Shown piece after piece: positions 1 through 11,863 of a stretch of DNA of 64,000 bases (its first letter is position 1; each line of letters starts with the position of its first letter). The position numbers and the translations under genes are program-made. This DNA comes from Dichomitus squalens LYAD-421 SS1 (taxonomy: Eukaryota > Basidiomycota > Agaricomycetes > Polyporales > Polyporaceae). The stretch covers positions 896,839 to 960,838 of the forward strand of contig NW_006766883.1 in assembly GCF_000275845.1 (NCBI RefSeq). The letters run 5' to 3'. The notes under the pieces were generated by a model that was not told the origin of the DNA, did no database searches, and saw only the letters and a program-made list of their open reading frames with translations.

Positions 1-1146
1 GATTCGATACCGAAGGCACCGGCCAACCTTTCACCAAAGGACATCCTGCGTGCGCTGCAGCATACTAGTCAGCTGCTGCAAAACTATGATCCCGCCGATA
101 TTGCGCAAGAGATGACCAGATTGCAATGCCAGTTCTTCCTCCGGATTGAGGTGGGTAGTAGCGAAACTATCTCCGACCCAGTGTCTGACGACTGATCACT
201 TTATATCAGCCGCGCCATTGGCTGCAGCACGTCCTTGTACAGGGCAAGAAGGACACGGAGTCGGACCCGATCGTTGTCTATAACCTTCTTTCGAATCACT
301 TCGGTGAATGGTGCGCTCATGTCTCCTCGGCGTCCGTTACATCCTCGGGCTAATAGTGCTTCTTCAGGGTCGTGTCGCTGATCCTCTGTCACGATAAACC
401 CAAGAACCGGGCACGTCAGATCGAAAAGTTCATCGACATCGCGAACCGGTTGCGGAATCTCCACAACTACTCCGGGCTCCGGGCCATCATTGCCGGGATC
501 AACAGTGCCACTTTTGAAGGAGACGAGTCGCTCGAGCTTCTTCGGACAAGATTCAGCGAGCACTGGAAAAATTTCCAGCAATGGGACCAGCTCTTGCAGT
601 CCGTGCGCTCGCACCAGAAGTACCGGATGGCTCTACGGAATACGAAGGGGGCGTGTATACCCGCACTGTACGCCGCGGTCTGTGTCAATGCTGTTGGCTA
701 TGCACTGACTGTTTCTCTTGCAGAGAAATTCATCTATCCGATCTCATACGCGCACACGAAGGAAACCCCGACTACCATGACGACGACCCTACCAAGATTC
801 ACTGGGCGAAGTTCAACATGATGGCGCGCTTCATCGACACCATCGTTCAGTGCCAGAAGGGCTGCCGCGAGAGTGGCGATTATGACAGGTTTCCACCCCG
901 GGATAGGATTCGAAATCTATTCCTCACCCACCAAGAGGAGTTGCTCATGGACTACGAGGTATGTCTCGTCTCTTAGTGTCCTTACGTCGACTGACCATGC
1001 TCCTGTAGATGCAACGTTCTCGCATAGCGCTCCCGGATCTCGAGTACGAGGACAACCCCAGATCAGGAGGTCCCCGCATAGTTCCCCGGGACCCTATCTA
1101 CAAGGAATCTGCCGGGTTCCGTAAGCTCTTCGCCCTTTTGGGGTAA
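1..1146 (+). CDS. RasGEF (Cdc25-type) protein, C-terminal part
   Basis: The open 5' end is cut by the window start. Five exons join cleanly (1-150, 210-310, 368-667, 724-958, 1009-1146) to give 307 residues and a TAA stop. The product is the catalytic RasGEF domain, which loads GTP on Ras-family GTPases at membranes. Visible motifs are PADIAQEMTRL, the RIEPRHWL block, VVYNLLSNHFGEW, the helical block around FIDIANRLRNLHNYSGLRAI and the CIPAL-EIHLSDLIRAHEGNPD segment that leads into the catalytic hairpin region. The short tail after the domain (about 60 residues, ending FRKLFALLG) is normal for fungal Cdc25-type or Ste6-type exchange factors. N-terminal domains such as SH3 or REM lie outside the window, so the exact orthologue cannot be named. 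Confidence 0.93.
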
Positions 1147-1612
1147 AGAACCTCGTGTCGCACCGCGTTGTCGCACCCGCTGCTTTCCATATACCTCGCT
1201 TTCTTACAGCCAGCACATATCTATGACAGTACATTACACCCGTGAATTTTTTTGTATTACCCTTGTTGTCGACGTTTGCTATGCTGAATATGACGAGTTT
1301 GTATGCGGGCTTTTGGATCGCATCCTATATACGATACCCTGTCTATGTCTGTGCACGACCCACTCACGATTTCCTTTGATCTATCCAAGCAATTCCAAGC
1401 AATCGAGCTCTCCTTCCAAGTCTCTTCAGGTCCTCAATGTCTGACTCCCTAAGTCCATCGTATGTGAGGGTCATGCGGAAGGAACTGCCAACTGAGAAGC
1501 CTTGAGGGAATCGCCGCGAGCTCCCGTCTGATTGGCTGGCAAGTCCGGACCGGGCGAGATCCGCCTCGGGAACGAGCGTCTAAATATTTGTGTCTTTCGC
1601 ACTTGCGCCTCG
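1147..1612. other. Intergenic: RasGEF 3' end and DRS1 promoter
   Basis: No convincing ORF. The stretch holds the 3' untranslated region of the RasGEF gene and the 5' region of DRS1. The 73-85 aa ORFs here lack any protein-like pattern. Confidence 0.6.
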
Positions 1613-4344
1613 ATGTCGAAAACCCAGACTGCAGAGGAAGTCGTCGAGCTCAACCCAGACTTCTCCTTCGACCTCTCAGGCGATCCTTACAATGACTTCC
1701 TGAACGACCACATCGATGTCCAGGACCTCGTCAAAAAGGGCTCTAAGCCGGTACGCTGGAAAGTGATATGTATTTTCCGCGGCTGCTAACGGATGTACTC
1801 AGGAACCTATCTCAGTGGACGACATCATAGCCCGTCGGAAGCTGCGCGGAAACAGTGCTAGGAAGCGTAAACGTCCTGTAGAAGATGAGGGGGAGGAGGA
1901 GGATTCTGAAGGAGACGAGGACTCGGATGACCACGAAGACGACGAAGACTCTGATGGTTCTGCTGTGTCCGAGGAGGAGTACGAGGGAGTTTCAGCAGAC
2001 GAAGACGAAGATGACCCTCTGGCTACTTCTGGTGAGGAGTCCGGCGTGGAGGAGGACGAGGAAAATGGAAAAGGAGACGAGGCACACGACATGTCAGATG
2101 ACGCGGAGGACGAGGAAGACGCAGCATCCTCCTCCGGCGACGAGTCAGAAGAAGAGACGCAAGCGGAGAAAGAGCGCAAGGCTGCATTCTTTGACTCCGA
2201 GTCTGGTCCCTCGGAGGCTCACACGTCCTTCCTCTCCATGAACCTTTCCCGGCCCATCATCAAGTCACTCACCACATTAGGCTTCACCACCCCCACGCCA
2301 ATACAGGCCGCAACCATTCCAGTCGCGCTCCTGGGCAAGGATGTCGTCGGAAACGCCGTCACGGGTTCAGGCAAAACGGCCGCGTTCATCATCCCCATGC
2401 TCGAACGTCTCATGTACCGCGACCGGGGGAAGAAGGCTGCGGCGACGCGATGCCTGGTGCTCGTCCCAACCCGCGAACTTGGCGTGCAATGTTTCGAGGT
2501 CGGTACGAAGCTTGCGGCGCACACGGACATCCGCTTCGCGCTGGTTGTAGGTGTGTGCATCCGCGAGTTTCTCTGGAGTGTGACCATCTGCTCAACGTTC
2601 GTCAACCCTTCACGCCAGGTGGCCTGTCCATCAAGGCGCAAGAAGCAAATCTGCGAACCCGGCCGGATGTCGTTATTGCCACCCCTGGTCGTCTCATTGA
2701 CCATATCCGCAACTCTCCCACCTTCACCCTCGACGCTCTCGATATCCTTGTTCTGGACGAGGCGGACCGCATGTTGGAGGACGGTTTCGCCGATGAGCTC
2801 ACTGAAATTATCAAGTCATGTCCGACGTCTCGCCAGACCATGCTCTTCTCTGCTACCATGACTGACTCCGTTGACGAGCTCGTCCGCATGTCGCTGAATA
2901 AGCCGGTCAGGCTCTTCGTCGACCCTAAGCGTGCGACCGCACGGGGTCTGCTGCAAGAGTTTGTTCGTGTACGGGCTGGGAAGGAGGCCGAGCGTTCAGC
3001 GCTACTAGTCGCGCTTTGCAAACGGACATTCAAATCCCGTGTCATAATCTTCTTCCGGAGCAAGAAGCTCGCTCACCAGATGCGCATAGTGTTCAGGTTA
3101 CTGGACATGAAGTGCGACGAGCTTCATGGCGACCTCAGTCAGGAACAGGTGAGACAGGTCCCACCCTTAAGCGGAGGCGCTGGAGCTGACCGTGTATACT
3201 TAGCGGCTGAAAGCGCTGCAACAATTCCGTGACGGACACGTCGACTACCTCATGGCCACAGACCTGGCTTCCCGCGGTCTGGACATTAAGGGGATCGAGA
3301 CGGTCATCAACTATGACATGCCGGGACAGCTTGCTCAGTATCTCCACCGTGTGGGACGTACAGCACGCGCGGGCAAGAAAGGACGGTATGCCCGTTCTCC
3401 GACACCGGCTTCTCCGGGATTCTCATCGGGACACTTGACAGATCTGTCACGCTTGTGGGCGAAGCGGACCGCAAGATGCTCAAGGCGGCCATAAAGCACT
3501 CGTCCGGCGGCGAGGATCAGATCCGCCACCGGCAGGTCCCGCAGGAAGTGGTTAGCAAATGGGCCCAGAAGCTCGACTCGCTCAAGCAGGAGATCTCCGA
3601 AATCCTGCAGGAGGAGAAGGAGGAGAAACAGGTCAGTGCGCGGGCGTTCTATCCATTCGCATACGGCGTGCCTTATGCTGCTCCATTGACAGCTTCGCCA
3701 AGCCGAAATGGAACTCAAAAAGGGCCAGAATATGATTGAGCACGAAGCGGAGATCTTCTCGCGGCCCGCTCGCACTTGGTTCCAGACAGGGAAGGAGAAG
3801 GCCAAGGCCGAAGGTCAGTCATTTCAGGGATTCATTTCCCCTCATGCCCAAATAGAGTGATTCCTTGTCCATCAGCGTTGAGTAAACAACAGTACGAAGC
3901 TGGTTTTGACGCCGGTAAAAAGGGAAAGTCAAAGGAGCCAGCGCAGACGAAGGTACGTAAAATGAAGCCATCGTGATCCGGCCGCTGCTGACGGAGCGGC
4001 CCAACTAGCCGAAACGGGACAAGTTTGCGGGGCTATCGAGGCGGGCTAAGCGGAGGAAGATGGCGATGGAGGAGGATGCGGCGGAGACTGGGGCGATCCG
4101 TGCGGCAGTTCGTTCTGCCAAGAAGGCAACTCGACCCGCCAAGATTGGCGAGCCAGAGCGACGAACAACATCTTCGAAGAAGAGGGACAAGAAGGGGGTG
4201 CGATCGAAGAGCAAGACGAAGTCGAAAGGTGGCGCGTTCGACAAGGACTTGGGACAGCGGCCGGCGAGGGAGGGCGTGAGGGCGAAGAAGGGCGACGTGA
4301 TTGGAGGCATGGGAAAGAAAAAAGGCGGAAAACGGAAGTCATAG
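1613..4344 (+). CDS. DRS1: ATP-dependent DEAD-box RNA helicase DRS1 (DDX27)
   Basis: Nucleolar helicase for 60S ribosomal subunit assembly (known of the family). Eight exons (1613-1750, 1803-2550, 2619-3148, 3204-3385, 3442-3631, 3693-3813, 3876-3952, 4009-4344) give 773 aa. A strongly acidic, Ser/Glu/Asp-rich stretch fills about residues 55-185, as in yeast Drs1. Then come the Q motif (GFTTPTPIQ), motif [14 protein letters not shown], motif [11 protein letters not shown], motif [23 protein letters not shown] and motif [12 protein letters not shown]. The tail is Lys/Arg-rich, with [11 protein letters not shown] and a [10 protein letters not shown] end, typical of the Drs1/DDX27 extension. The start follows from [20 protein letters not shown]; an NPDF block near the N-terminus occurs in family members. 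Confidence 0.96.
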
Positions 4345-4965
4345 GACCCTCCCTTGTATGATGTGTCCGGGGAGTCACCCTACCTGGACTTTGCCTCTCC
4401 GCATGCAGCGATCGAGGTCTTGAGTGGATTCATCGCCTGTCTGATGCATTGGGGTACCTAGCATGATGCACCCCAGCAAGTATTCCGTCAAAAAAACACT
4501 CTTACGTCGGTCAAGATTGCTATGAATGTTGTTGGACAACTCGCCCACGGAAAGGATCACGCTGGACTTTATGCGAGCAACATGGGAACTAAGCAAAGGC
4601 CGGACGCACATGAGGCCGCTCGCGATTCGGCGACGCGTGACATGTGTGACATTATCGTGACAAGACGCGGTTCTTAGGCGTCTTTGTAGGCGCGTATGGT
4701 GCGCCTCTTGCTCCGGACGCTGAACTTTGGAGTGAGTGGCACGGTGCCTTTCTCCGTTGAATGTATGCGCTACCCTCCGCTTCCATGATCTCATCCCCTG
4801 CCATCGGCTCAACGCAGAATTACCCAAAAACCCCTAGTTGTACATCGTGTTCCGCTGTAGCGGTGTGCGTTCGCCCTACAACTTGACATTGGCACCTACC
4901 TCCGATACTCATCCCTTAGTGGCCTCATTGACAGTGAAGAACGCAAGAATCCGGGTTTTTAGGTC
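4345..4965. other. Intergenic between DRS1 and APC4
   Basis: Contains the DRS1 3' region and the APC4 promoter. A 150-aa minus-strand ORF (4375-4827) has no recognisable pattern and I treat it as chance. Confidence 0.55.
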
Positions 4966-7900
4966 ATGCGCCCCCAGTTGCCTATGAATATACCTAATCT
5001 GATCCGCTATGCAATCGCAGAACGTCCACCTATGGCTACTACAATCGCTCCTGTGGCGACAATACAATTGCCAGCCGCCTCACGCGTCCTCCGCACATCA
5101 TGGTGCCCAGACAAAGATTTGCTTGTCGTGACTACCCATGTCTCACATCAGGAAAAGATGACGCTGTATAAGATGCAAGGTTCAAAGAAATGGGAAGTCA
5201 CAATTCAGCCTCAGTTGCTCGGCAAAACAGAAGCCGAAGTTGTAGGCGTTGCCTGGAGCCCGGACGGTATGAGCGCTCTACACCGAGGGTAATTTCGTTC
5301 TCACCAACTCTAATCGTAGTCCAGAGTATCGCAGTCGCGTCCAATCCACCCATGGTCTCGATACACTCTATTCAGGATGGCAAGGAAATACGCAGTTACC
5401 CCATTGAATTGCCTTACCACAAGATATTGGTAACTGGGGTTTGGTGGTTCCTAGAAGAGAAGAAGGTTGTTGGGAACGGACTCCCGGATATCTTCAAGCG
5501 AGGCGAGAACATTGTTGGAGCATTCTTACGAGCGACCGCTATGTATGGACGAGCTAACCATCATGCTTAGACTGGGTCCGCCCACGCCATACTCAAGGGT
5601 CTTCCGCTGCTAGATCCAGTACAAGATGACACAAGATCTCTTGGGTGAGCATTAGGCGCTTGTACAGCTATCCTTGAGATGATGCATGCTGAGAAGGTTT
5701 CAGGTCGAGTGAACTGTTCGCATTCAAAGGCGTCCGCAGCAAGTCAGCTCAAACCACGCATGTCACCCCAGGGAGCATTGACATCTGGCCACGCCTTCCC
5801 ACCGACCTGGCTGCAGCCTCCATAGCGGCGAACAGGCCCGATGCCGAACATACATTTCCTGAAGCGGAGAACGAAGCTGATGATACCAATGTCAACAGCA
5901 TCCTGGCCGTCGCCGACAATCTAGGCTACGTCCACTTGTTCCTCGAAGGGAGTTACCCCCTGGGTGCCGTGTCCATCCGGAGCAAGTTCTTCCCGAAGTC
6001 TCTCTACAAGCTCCGAGATCACTTCTTCGCCCACATTGGCCCTGCCGCTGCTGCTGCTGCTGACCCATCTGTCACACTCTTCCCCGCCGTCGTACAGCTG
6101 CCGTATCTCACGGGCAGGCATATGAGAGATGTAGCAAGGGTGTCGTCATCCGCTCGTGAGCTCCTGTCCTATGCGATGCGGGTGGTCCGAGACATGCGGG
6201 TGGCTTGGTGGGGCCAGGACGGTTCTCCGGGGGCTCGCACTTTGGGTCCAAAATGGCTGCGGTCTCTGGAAGACAGGCAGAAGAACGAGTTTGGCCGTGA
6301 GTTCTCAGGCATGAGCTATTGTCTACACCGTGTTCAGCCATTCTTCGCAGATGAGGTGGCCTACGCGCTGCTTGACCTGACGTGCTTGCTCACGACGGGC
6401 CGATCATCGGAGTCGTTGCTCGATTACCTCGGAAGTGGGGAGCATATGAGTGAGAGGGTATGTTTGCTGCTCGTCGTGGCTGTATGAGCACCGCCTCACC
6501 AGAAAACGACAGAGCATGCAAAAATGGGAGACGATCATGACGGACGCGTTAGTTCGGGTACGAGACCTCGCAGAGAAGCGGGTCGCTCCAGCCTGTCAGC
6601 GCCTATACTTGCTGCTGCAGGAAGTTCAGGGTTGGGCCGCCTTGTAGGCCGTGTATTCTCGATTCATGCATGCTCTTTCTGACACCGCCTCAGGCCCCAA
6701 TATGCCGTATGCAATCTCAAGATGGCTGAGGTGGAGTCTTGCCTAGACCTCACCGCTGCTGTGATATTCAATTCCAGCTCACTTGCCGCGGCCTCGCGGA
6801 AAGAACTTCTACGCTTCAAGGAGTTCATGAAGTGGATACGTTACGGTACGTGGGTTCCGCGCTCTCGCGAGCTAGCCCCGTCTGATGTGTGCTGCAGAGA
6901 CGGCGCGAGCCAACGCAACTGGAGACCACCATCACCACCGCCCCCAACACGACATCCTTGAGGTTAACGAGTACCTGATGTCTAGTCTTCGGGCTAGCCC
7001 GATCGACAAGTGGTTCACTGGCCTCGCAGCGCCGATCAATCGTGAGAACATAGGGGTGCCCAGCGAGAACTTGACCATCGAAGCTGCGATTGCCAAGGCT
7101 CAAGCGGCACTTGATAGCTGGGATCAAACCGTGCACGACGTAAGTCCAAGCCACTTACGTGCCCTCCACCCGCAAACTCTAATTTCCGCCATTCTGAATA
7201 GGACGTCGCACCTCGCGACCTCTCGCATATCGAACGGAACTTGGATAAGCTTCTGCTGACGCTAACGGAGCGCTGCAAGGCGATCTTTGACGAAGCTGCA
7301 CGAGCGGCCGCACGCTCTGCAGTGCGCGTGGCCGAGTGGGGGATCGCTCCAACAGCGGCAGTCCCGGACACCCCGCAGTCAGCTGGGGGTGCCGCGGTCA
7401 TTCGGGAGCGGACTGTGCCAGACGAGACCAAGGCAAGCGACTACGAGTTTTCAACGTGCCGTCGTTCTCTCACCGAGCGAGTCGTACAGCCGGACAATTT
7501 TATCCAATTTCTTGCAATCAAGCCACCGCATGACGGTGTGCGGTCCCATCGTGAGCACCCCGGGTCCCCCTTCTTAGCACACCTGCGCTGTTCCACGTTC
7601 AGTGATCGCTGACGTTGCCGTCGTGCTCTAGTCTGCGTTGTCCGGCTGCAACAGGGTCTGGGCGCTCTCAAGGGTGTTCCGACGGTCGAGGTTGCGGTAC
7701 TGGAGTGCTGTGCCTCGGGGGAGGCAAGCGACGGGCCAGTACCTTTCGATCTCCTCGATTTCGACTTCTTCGATTCGGAAGTGCTAGTGCTCGTGTACAG
7801 GCCGAAGGATCAACAAAGTGAGTGCACCCAGCCCTCGGGTGTCCGCTGATGCGGCCGCTCATCCCGATCATATCGTAGCAGCCCGTATCGCGACGGTCGG

Positions 7901-8318
7901 CTACGCCGATTTAATGTACCACGCGATCCCGTCCCACGACTACGTAACCGGCACGCCTCGAAAGGCGCTGATGGAGGACGTGCTGAGGCGGCTGGCGAAC
8001 GGACAGGTACGCAGGACGGTGTGCTACTCGTTGCTGTTGCGTGGGCGGACTGCGCGCAACGGTCGCGACGGCGTTTATGGATAATGTGCTGAACCATTTC
8101 CTTTTCAGGTTCCCTCGGCTCCCGCACCGATCATTCAGTCGCGAACGCTGGACGGGTGCAGGGCGGGGGGCGTGACGCTCGCGGTGAACGGCCGCAGTGG
8201 GCGGCGAGTGTCGTGCGTTCTGGACGAGGCGGGGCTGAGCTTGGAGGTGCTGGATATGGAAGGGGACGAGGAAGAGCTGGAGCTGGAGGAAGCGGAAGAA
8301 GACGAGGGATCAGGCTGA
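4966..8318 (+). CDS. APC4: Anaphase-promoting complex subunit 4
   Basis: Scaffold subunit of the APC/C ubiquitin ligase, linking the catalytic arm to the TPR arm in the nucleus. Eleven exons (4966-5266, 5320-5513, 5571-5644, 5704-6457, 6513-6643, 6694-6845, 6898-7139, 7202-7535, 7632-7817, 7879-8006, 8109-8318) sum to 901 aa from ATG 4966; ATG 5032 would give 879 aa and may be the true start. The N-terminal WD40-like part has LRTSWCPDKDLLVVTT and VVGVAWSPDG. It is followed by GVWWFLEEKK, GSAHAILKGLPLLDP and the Apc4 long domain from about FLEGSYPLGAVSIRSKFFP through HMSER-SMQKWE. A seven-Ala run is coded by (GCT)n near 6050, and there is a His4 run near 6925. The tail is acidic (EEELELEEAEEDEGSG). 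Confidence 0.93.
6045..6064 (+). repeat. (GCT)n microsatellite coding poly-Ala in APC4
   Basis: A short perfect GCT run inside the fourth APC4 exon gives a run of about seven alanines between HFFAHIGP and DPSVTL. Confidence 0.85.
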
Positions 8319-8839
8319 TTGTCGATAACCGCGCGCCGGACGTGGGCTCGGGTGAGGGTCGTCGCTGGCATGCTGCAGTCGTGCGTGGCCGGGGGCATGC
8401 TAGTATGTAGCTGGCAAAACTGGGTTGTATATTGAGAGAACGGAATTGATTTGGTGGGTCGACACGAGGGGAGGCGACAGGCGCGTGGGAGTCACACGGC
8501 AGTGGTGTGGACCGGTTGGGCGGGCAGGGAGTGCTGGATGGGGCGTCGGTGGATCGGACCTGAGATGGAGAAATGAGGATTAGGCTCTGGAGAGGACTGA
8601 TGGGAAAGGCGGGCGAAAAGATGGGGAATTTGGCGAGGGAGGGGAGGATAATTGGGCGATTGGGAGGCCTCGTGTGTTTAGGCCGCTGTGCCGCTCTCTC
8701 CCGGCTGCGTTCTCTTCTGCCCATCCATCCGAATTTATATCCCAAATCGTCGCCGCTGCCAGGCCCGGAGTCCGTCCTACATCGTCCTCAGCTGCCCTCT
8801 CTTCCGCTTCCCTCGCTCCCCTCCACCACCCGCCACCCC
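8319..8839. other. Intergenic: APC4 3' end and bZIP gene promoter
   Basis: GC-rich and pyrimidine-rich just before the bZIP ATG. A TTTATAT box near 8733 lies about 105 bp upstream of ATG 8840. No ORF here looks coding; the 204-aa minus ORF is low-complexity Pro/Ser. Confidence 0.55.
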
Positions 8840-10332
8840 ATGCCGCCGTCCCCCGACCCGAAAGCAGGCTCTGACGATGGCTCCTCTCGCGTCTCCGACG
8901 CCGCCCTCAGGAAGAAGAAAAATGCCGACGCCCAGGCCGCCTTTCGCGCCCGCCGCGCCAACTACATCGCGACGCTCGAGGAGACAGGTGCGCTCGCCCG
9001 TTGTACCCGCGCTACCTCCCCCCGCTGATTTGCCTCATCGCGCGCCCAGTCACCAACCTAGAGAGCGTCGTCCTCCAACTCCAGGAGTCATGTCGGCACA
9101 CAGAGTCCCAGCTCCAGGAGATGCGCCAGGAGAACGCGCGCCTCAAAACCGAGCTCGACCACAAAGAGAGCCTCTTGAGGATGTACGAGCAGCAAAAGAA
9201 GGTCGATCGCGAGCCCCAGGACGACTACCCCATGTCCTCCTATGCCCCCGCTCGCACCCCGCCCGTCACCATGTCCGCGTCCATGTCTGGAGGCCCTGTC
9301 GGCAACTATGGCGACGACTCGATGCGCTACCCGTCCAACAACCACGCCTCCAGCTCCATGAACGGCGCCTCGTACCACAACCCCAATCAACAAGAATATC
9401 CCCAACGTTCGCCCGCCCTAGGATACGTGTCGATCGCGGGCAATGGCTCAGAACCTCGATCAATGCACGCTGACGGGAGGATGCCCCGGTACGACCCATA
9501 TCCGTCATATCCTATCGACACCTCCAACCGTGACAGCGGTTGGGTGGCGCATCCGGGCACGGCGGTCAGCGACCCCGGTTCGATGGACAGTAACAGTGCC
9601 GCCCACTCTCCTACGTTCGTCGAGTCACCCACGCTCACGGCATCGGACATCTCATATCCGTCCCGCTATGGCGTGGTCGAGGACCAAAAGGTTCCACTCA
9701 CGCCGCTCACAACTTCCCCTTATATGTTCGCCCCCAGCCGCTCTCTCTCCCCCGCCGCATCAACGCCGTCGTCCGCGTCATCGACCTCGATCGCCCCCGC
9801 CCCCGCCCCGTACGCGTTCACCTTCCCCGAGGGCACGTCCATAGCGGACAGGCCCGAGTTCTACCGCCGGCCACACGCGCCGGAGCTCACCCTGCACGGC
9901 GGCACGGCGGACGTCACCTCGATTCTCCGCATGAGCGCCCGCGCAAATCCCTCCTCCTCGTCTTCCTCAGCAAACGATCGCCCCGTGCAGGCCCCCTCGC
10001 CGTACTCCCGCGCCGACAACGGCTCGCACGAGCGCGAGAGCGACGGCGAGTCCTCCTCGTACACCTACTCCTCCCGCTCGCGCACGCGCACGAGCACCGT
10101 CTCCCGCACGTCGCGCTCGCCGTCGCCCGGCCCGCCGCCGATCTGTGGCACGCTCGCAGTCATCAAAGCGCAAGCGTTCGGCGCCCTGCGCAGGACCCGG
10201 GGCCGGTCGAAGAAGACGTCCGAGGGCGCGGCAAAGGCCGCAGTCGAGGCCCTCGCCGCGCGCGGTATCGGCGTCGCGAATCCTGCGAAGCGGCCGCGAC
10301 TGCACGACAGCGACGGGGATCTGCGGATTTGA
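8840..10332 (+). CDS. bZIP transcription factor (basidiomycete type)
   Basis: Two exons (8840-8987, 9050-10332) give 476 aa; the intron splits the zipper. The basic region at about residues 24-40 reads KKKNADAQAAFRARRANYIA, keeping the N-x7-R spacing of bZIP proteins. The leucine-zipper heptads follow (LEETVTNLESVVLQLQES and on through ENARLKTELDHKESLLRMYE). The rest is a long disordered Pro/Ser/Tyr-rich region, then a basic C-terminus with KKTSEGAAKAAVEALAARG and a bipartite-like KRPRLHDSDG. Function is DNA binding in the nucleus (family); the target genes cannot be told from sequence. The residue after the invariant Asn is Ala, where many bZIPs have Arg. Confidence 0.9.
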
Positions 10333-11347
10333 GGCTGCGGCCGCGGCCGCGTCCGAGTCCAGGATTGTCTATCTCGACGCGTATGCGCGCGCGACCGACG
10401 ACTGGAGATTTATACGACTGAACGGGGACGATCGAAGCGCGAATATGAATATGAATCAAGTAGAGGCCTCCCACACTCATATGTACCAACATCTCGAAAC
10501 AGCATTTTGCGATCTAGCTCTAGCTCTAGCTCTGCCTTCGGGACTCTGTAGACGACTCGACTGCCTGACTGCTACTTACACCATCCCTTCTCTTGCTTTG
10601 GCCCCACATTCACACCACTGTCTCCCTCCATGCACACAGCACGCCGTTACTTATTCGCTCACAACATGTTCTAGGTATACTTCATGTAGGATAATATTAC
10701 ATGTAATATAGTGTTGCCTGCTTTGCATGTATATATAGCCGCTATGCTTTCGTCCCAAGCCAATCCCCCTCCCGCTCCGTCGTCCGAGACCCCTGCGAAC
10801 GGCCAGCGATAAGCGTCGAACGGTCGCCTCGCAAGTACGGAACGGGCTCCTTGACTGCGTCCGAAGATAGGCAGAAGATACCCCATCGTCGTATGTTTCC
10901 CACCAGAAGGCGCATTTGGCGCACGATTCCGACCAAAGCTTTTGGCACAAAAGAAGCATTCCTCCTTCCAACCAAACAAGGTTCAAGCTACGCCTCGGCC
11001 GAGTGCGAGCTGAAAAAGGGCACATTACATGTAGGTCGCCGAAATGAAAGACCGCCGTGGCTGTAGGGGGAAAGAGGTGGGTAACGCCGTGATATTCGGA
11101 TAGGCGACTGTCTCGTGCACGTCAATGCGTGGGCGCGGGCTGTGCAGACGCAGCAGCGCGAGGCGTGAGACCGCAGGCCGCAGCGAGAAGGCCAAACAAG
11201 CCGTTCGCGAGATGTGGCGAACATGGCGGTCCTTGCGTGTCCACCAAATAAAGTCCGCATGTGCGCGCCGGGGGTTCTACAGAGTTCCGCGGGCTTCATA
11301 TGCAAAGCGGCAGACGATCGAACGAAGCCGACAGGGTAGAGGAACGG
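10333..11347. other. About 1 kb without a supported gene
   Basis: Holds the bZIP 3' untranslated region. It starts with a GCGGCCGCGGCCGCG run, and a CTAGCT triplet repeat sits near 10513-10531. AT-rich patches (TATATATAG near 10728) could be promoter or terminator material. ORFs of 60-188 aa on both strands overlap each other and show no family pattern. Confidence 0.5.
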
Positions 11348-11735
11348 TTAATCAAGTACCGTGAGACTTCCAGCGTCGGCTACCAACATCGTTCCAGAAA
11401 CTCGGTGTTGTGCGGAGGATGGAACGGCAGAGGGCGGTTGGGACTGAACCACAAGACCGATGATGCAGGTCTGATAGTCTCCATCCACACTGGGAGAGCC
11501 CACGGGCGAACCGAGCGCATCTAGTCCATTCAATATGCCCGAACGGTCAGCTCTGCAGACTTGTGCGGCTTAGGCAAAGCGCATGCGCGTACCTGGTGAT
11601 GAAGCACCGCACCAGTTCTATCCCGGACATCGACCCCCGAACGTGCCCCCCGTCATCCGCAAAATCATGTGCGACAAAGGGATAGCGCGCGACACTCAGA
11701 TGCTGCTTCATCTCTTCTGTTCGCAATGAGGCCAT
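11348..11735 (-). CDS. Possible small two-exon gene, unrecognised
   Basis: I do not recognise this protein. Exon 11593-11735 starts at an ATG (MASLRTEEMKQHLSVARYPF). It ends at a GTACGC donor whose phase matches the TCTGCAG acceptor before exon 11348-11552, giving 115 aa with a stop. The second half (residues 50-115) is polar and glycine/serine-rich, with VDGDYQTCIIGLVVQ as its only hydrophobic part. It lies 128 bp beyond the GPI2 stop on the same strand, so it could also be part of a GPI2 3' untranslated region. The only support is the matching splice phase. Confidence 0.3.
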
Positions 11736-11863
11736 CGGCGGACGTCGCGATTCAGCGGGTCACAGACATCCGTCGATTGACTTTAGGCACCGCGGGATCC
11801 CAAGTGCCCCTGATTTCACTGGCGGAAGCGCGTCAGCCACACCTTAAACGAGGCCGAGATCAC

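Noticed and set aside
4375..4827. 150-aa minus ORF between DRS1 and APC4
   Set aside because: Very His/Arg-rich with no hydrophobic core or motif; no start context or splice support.
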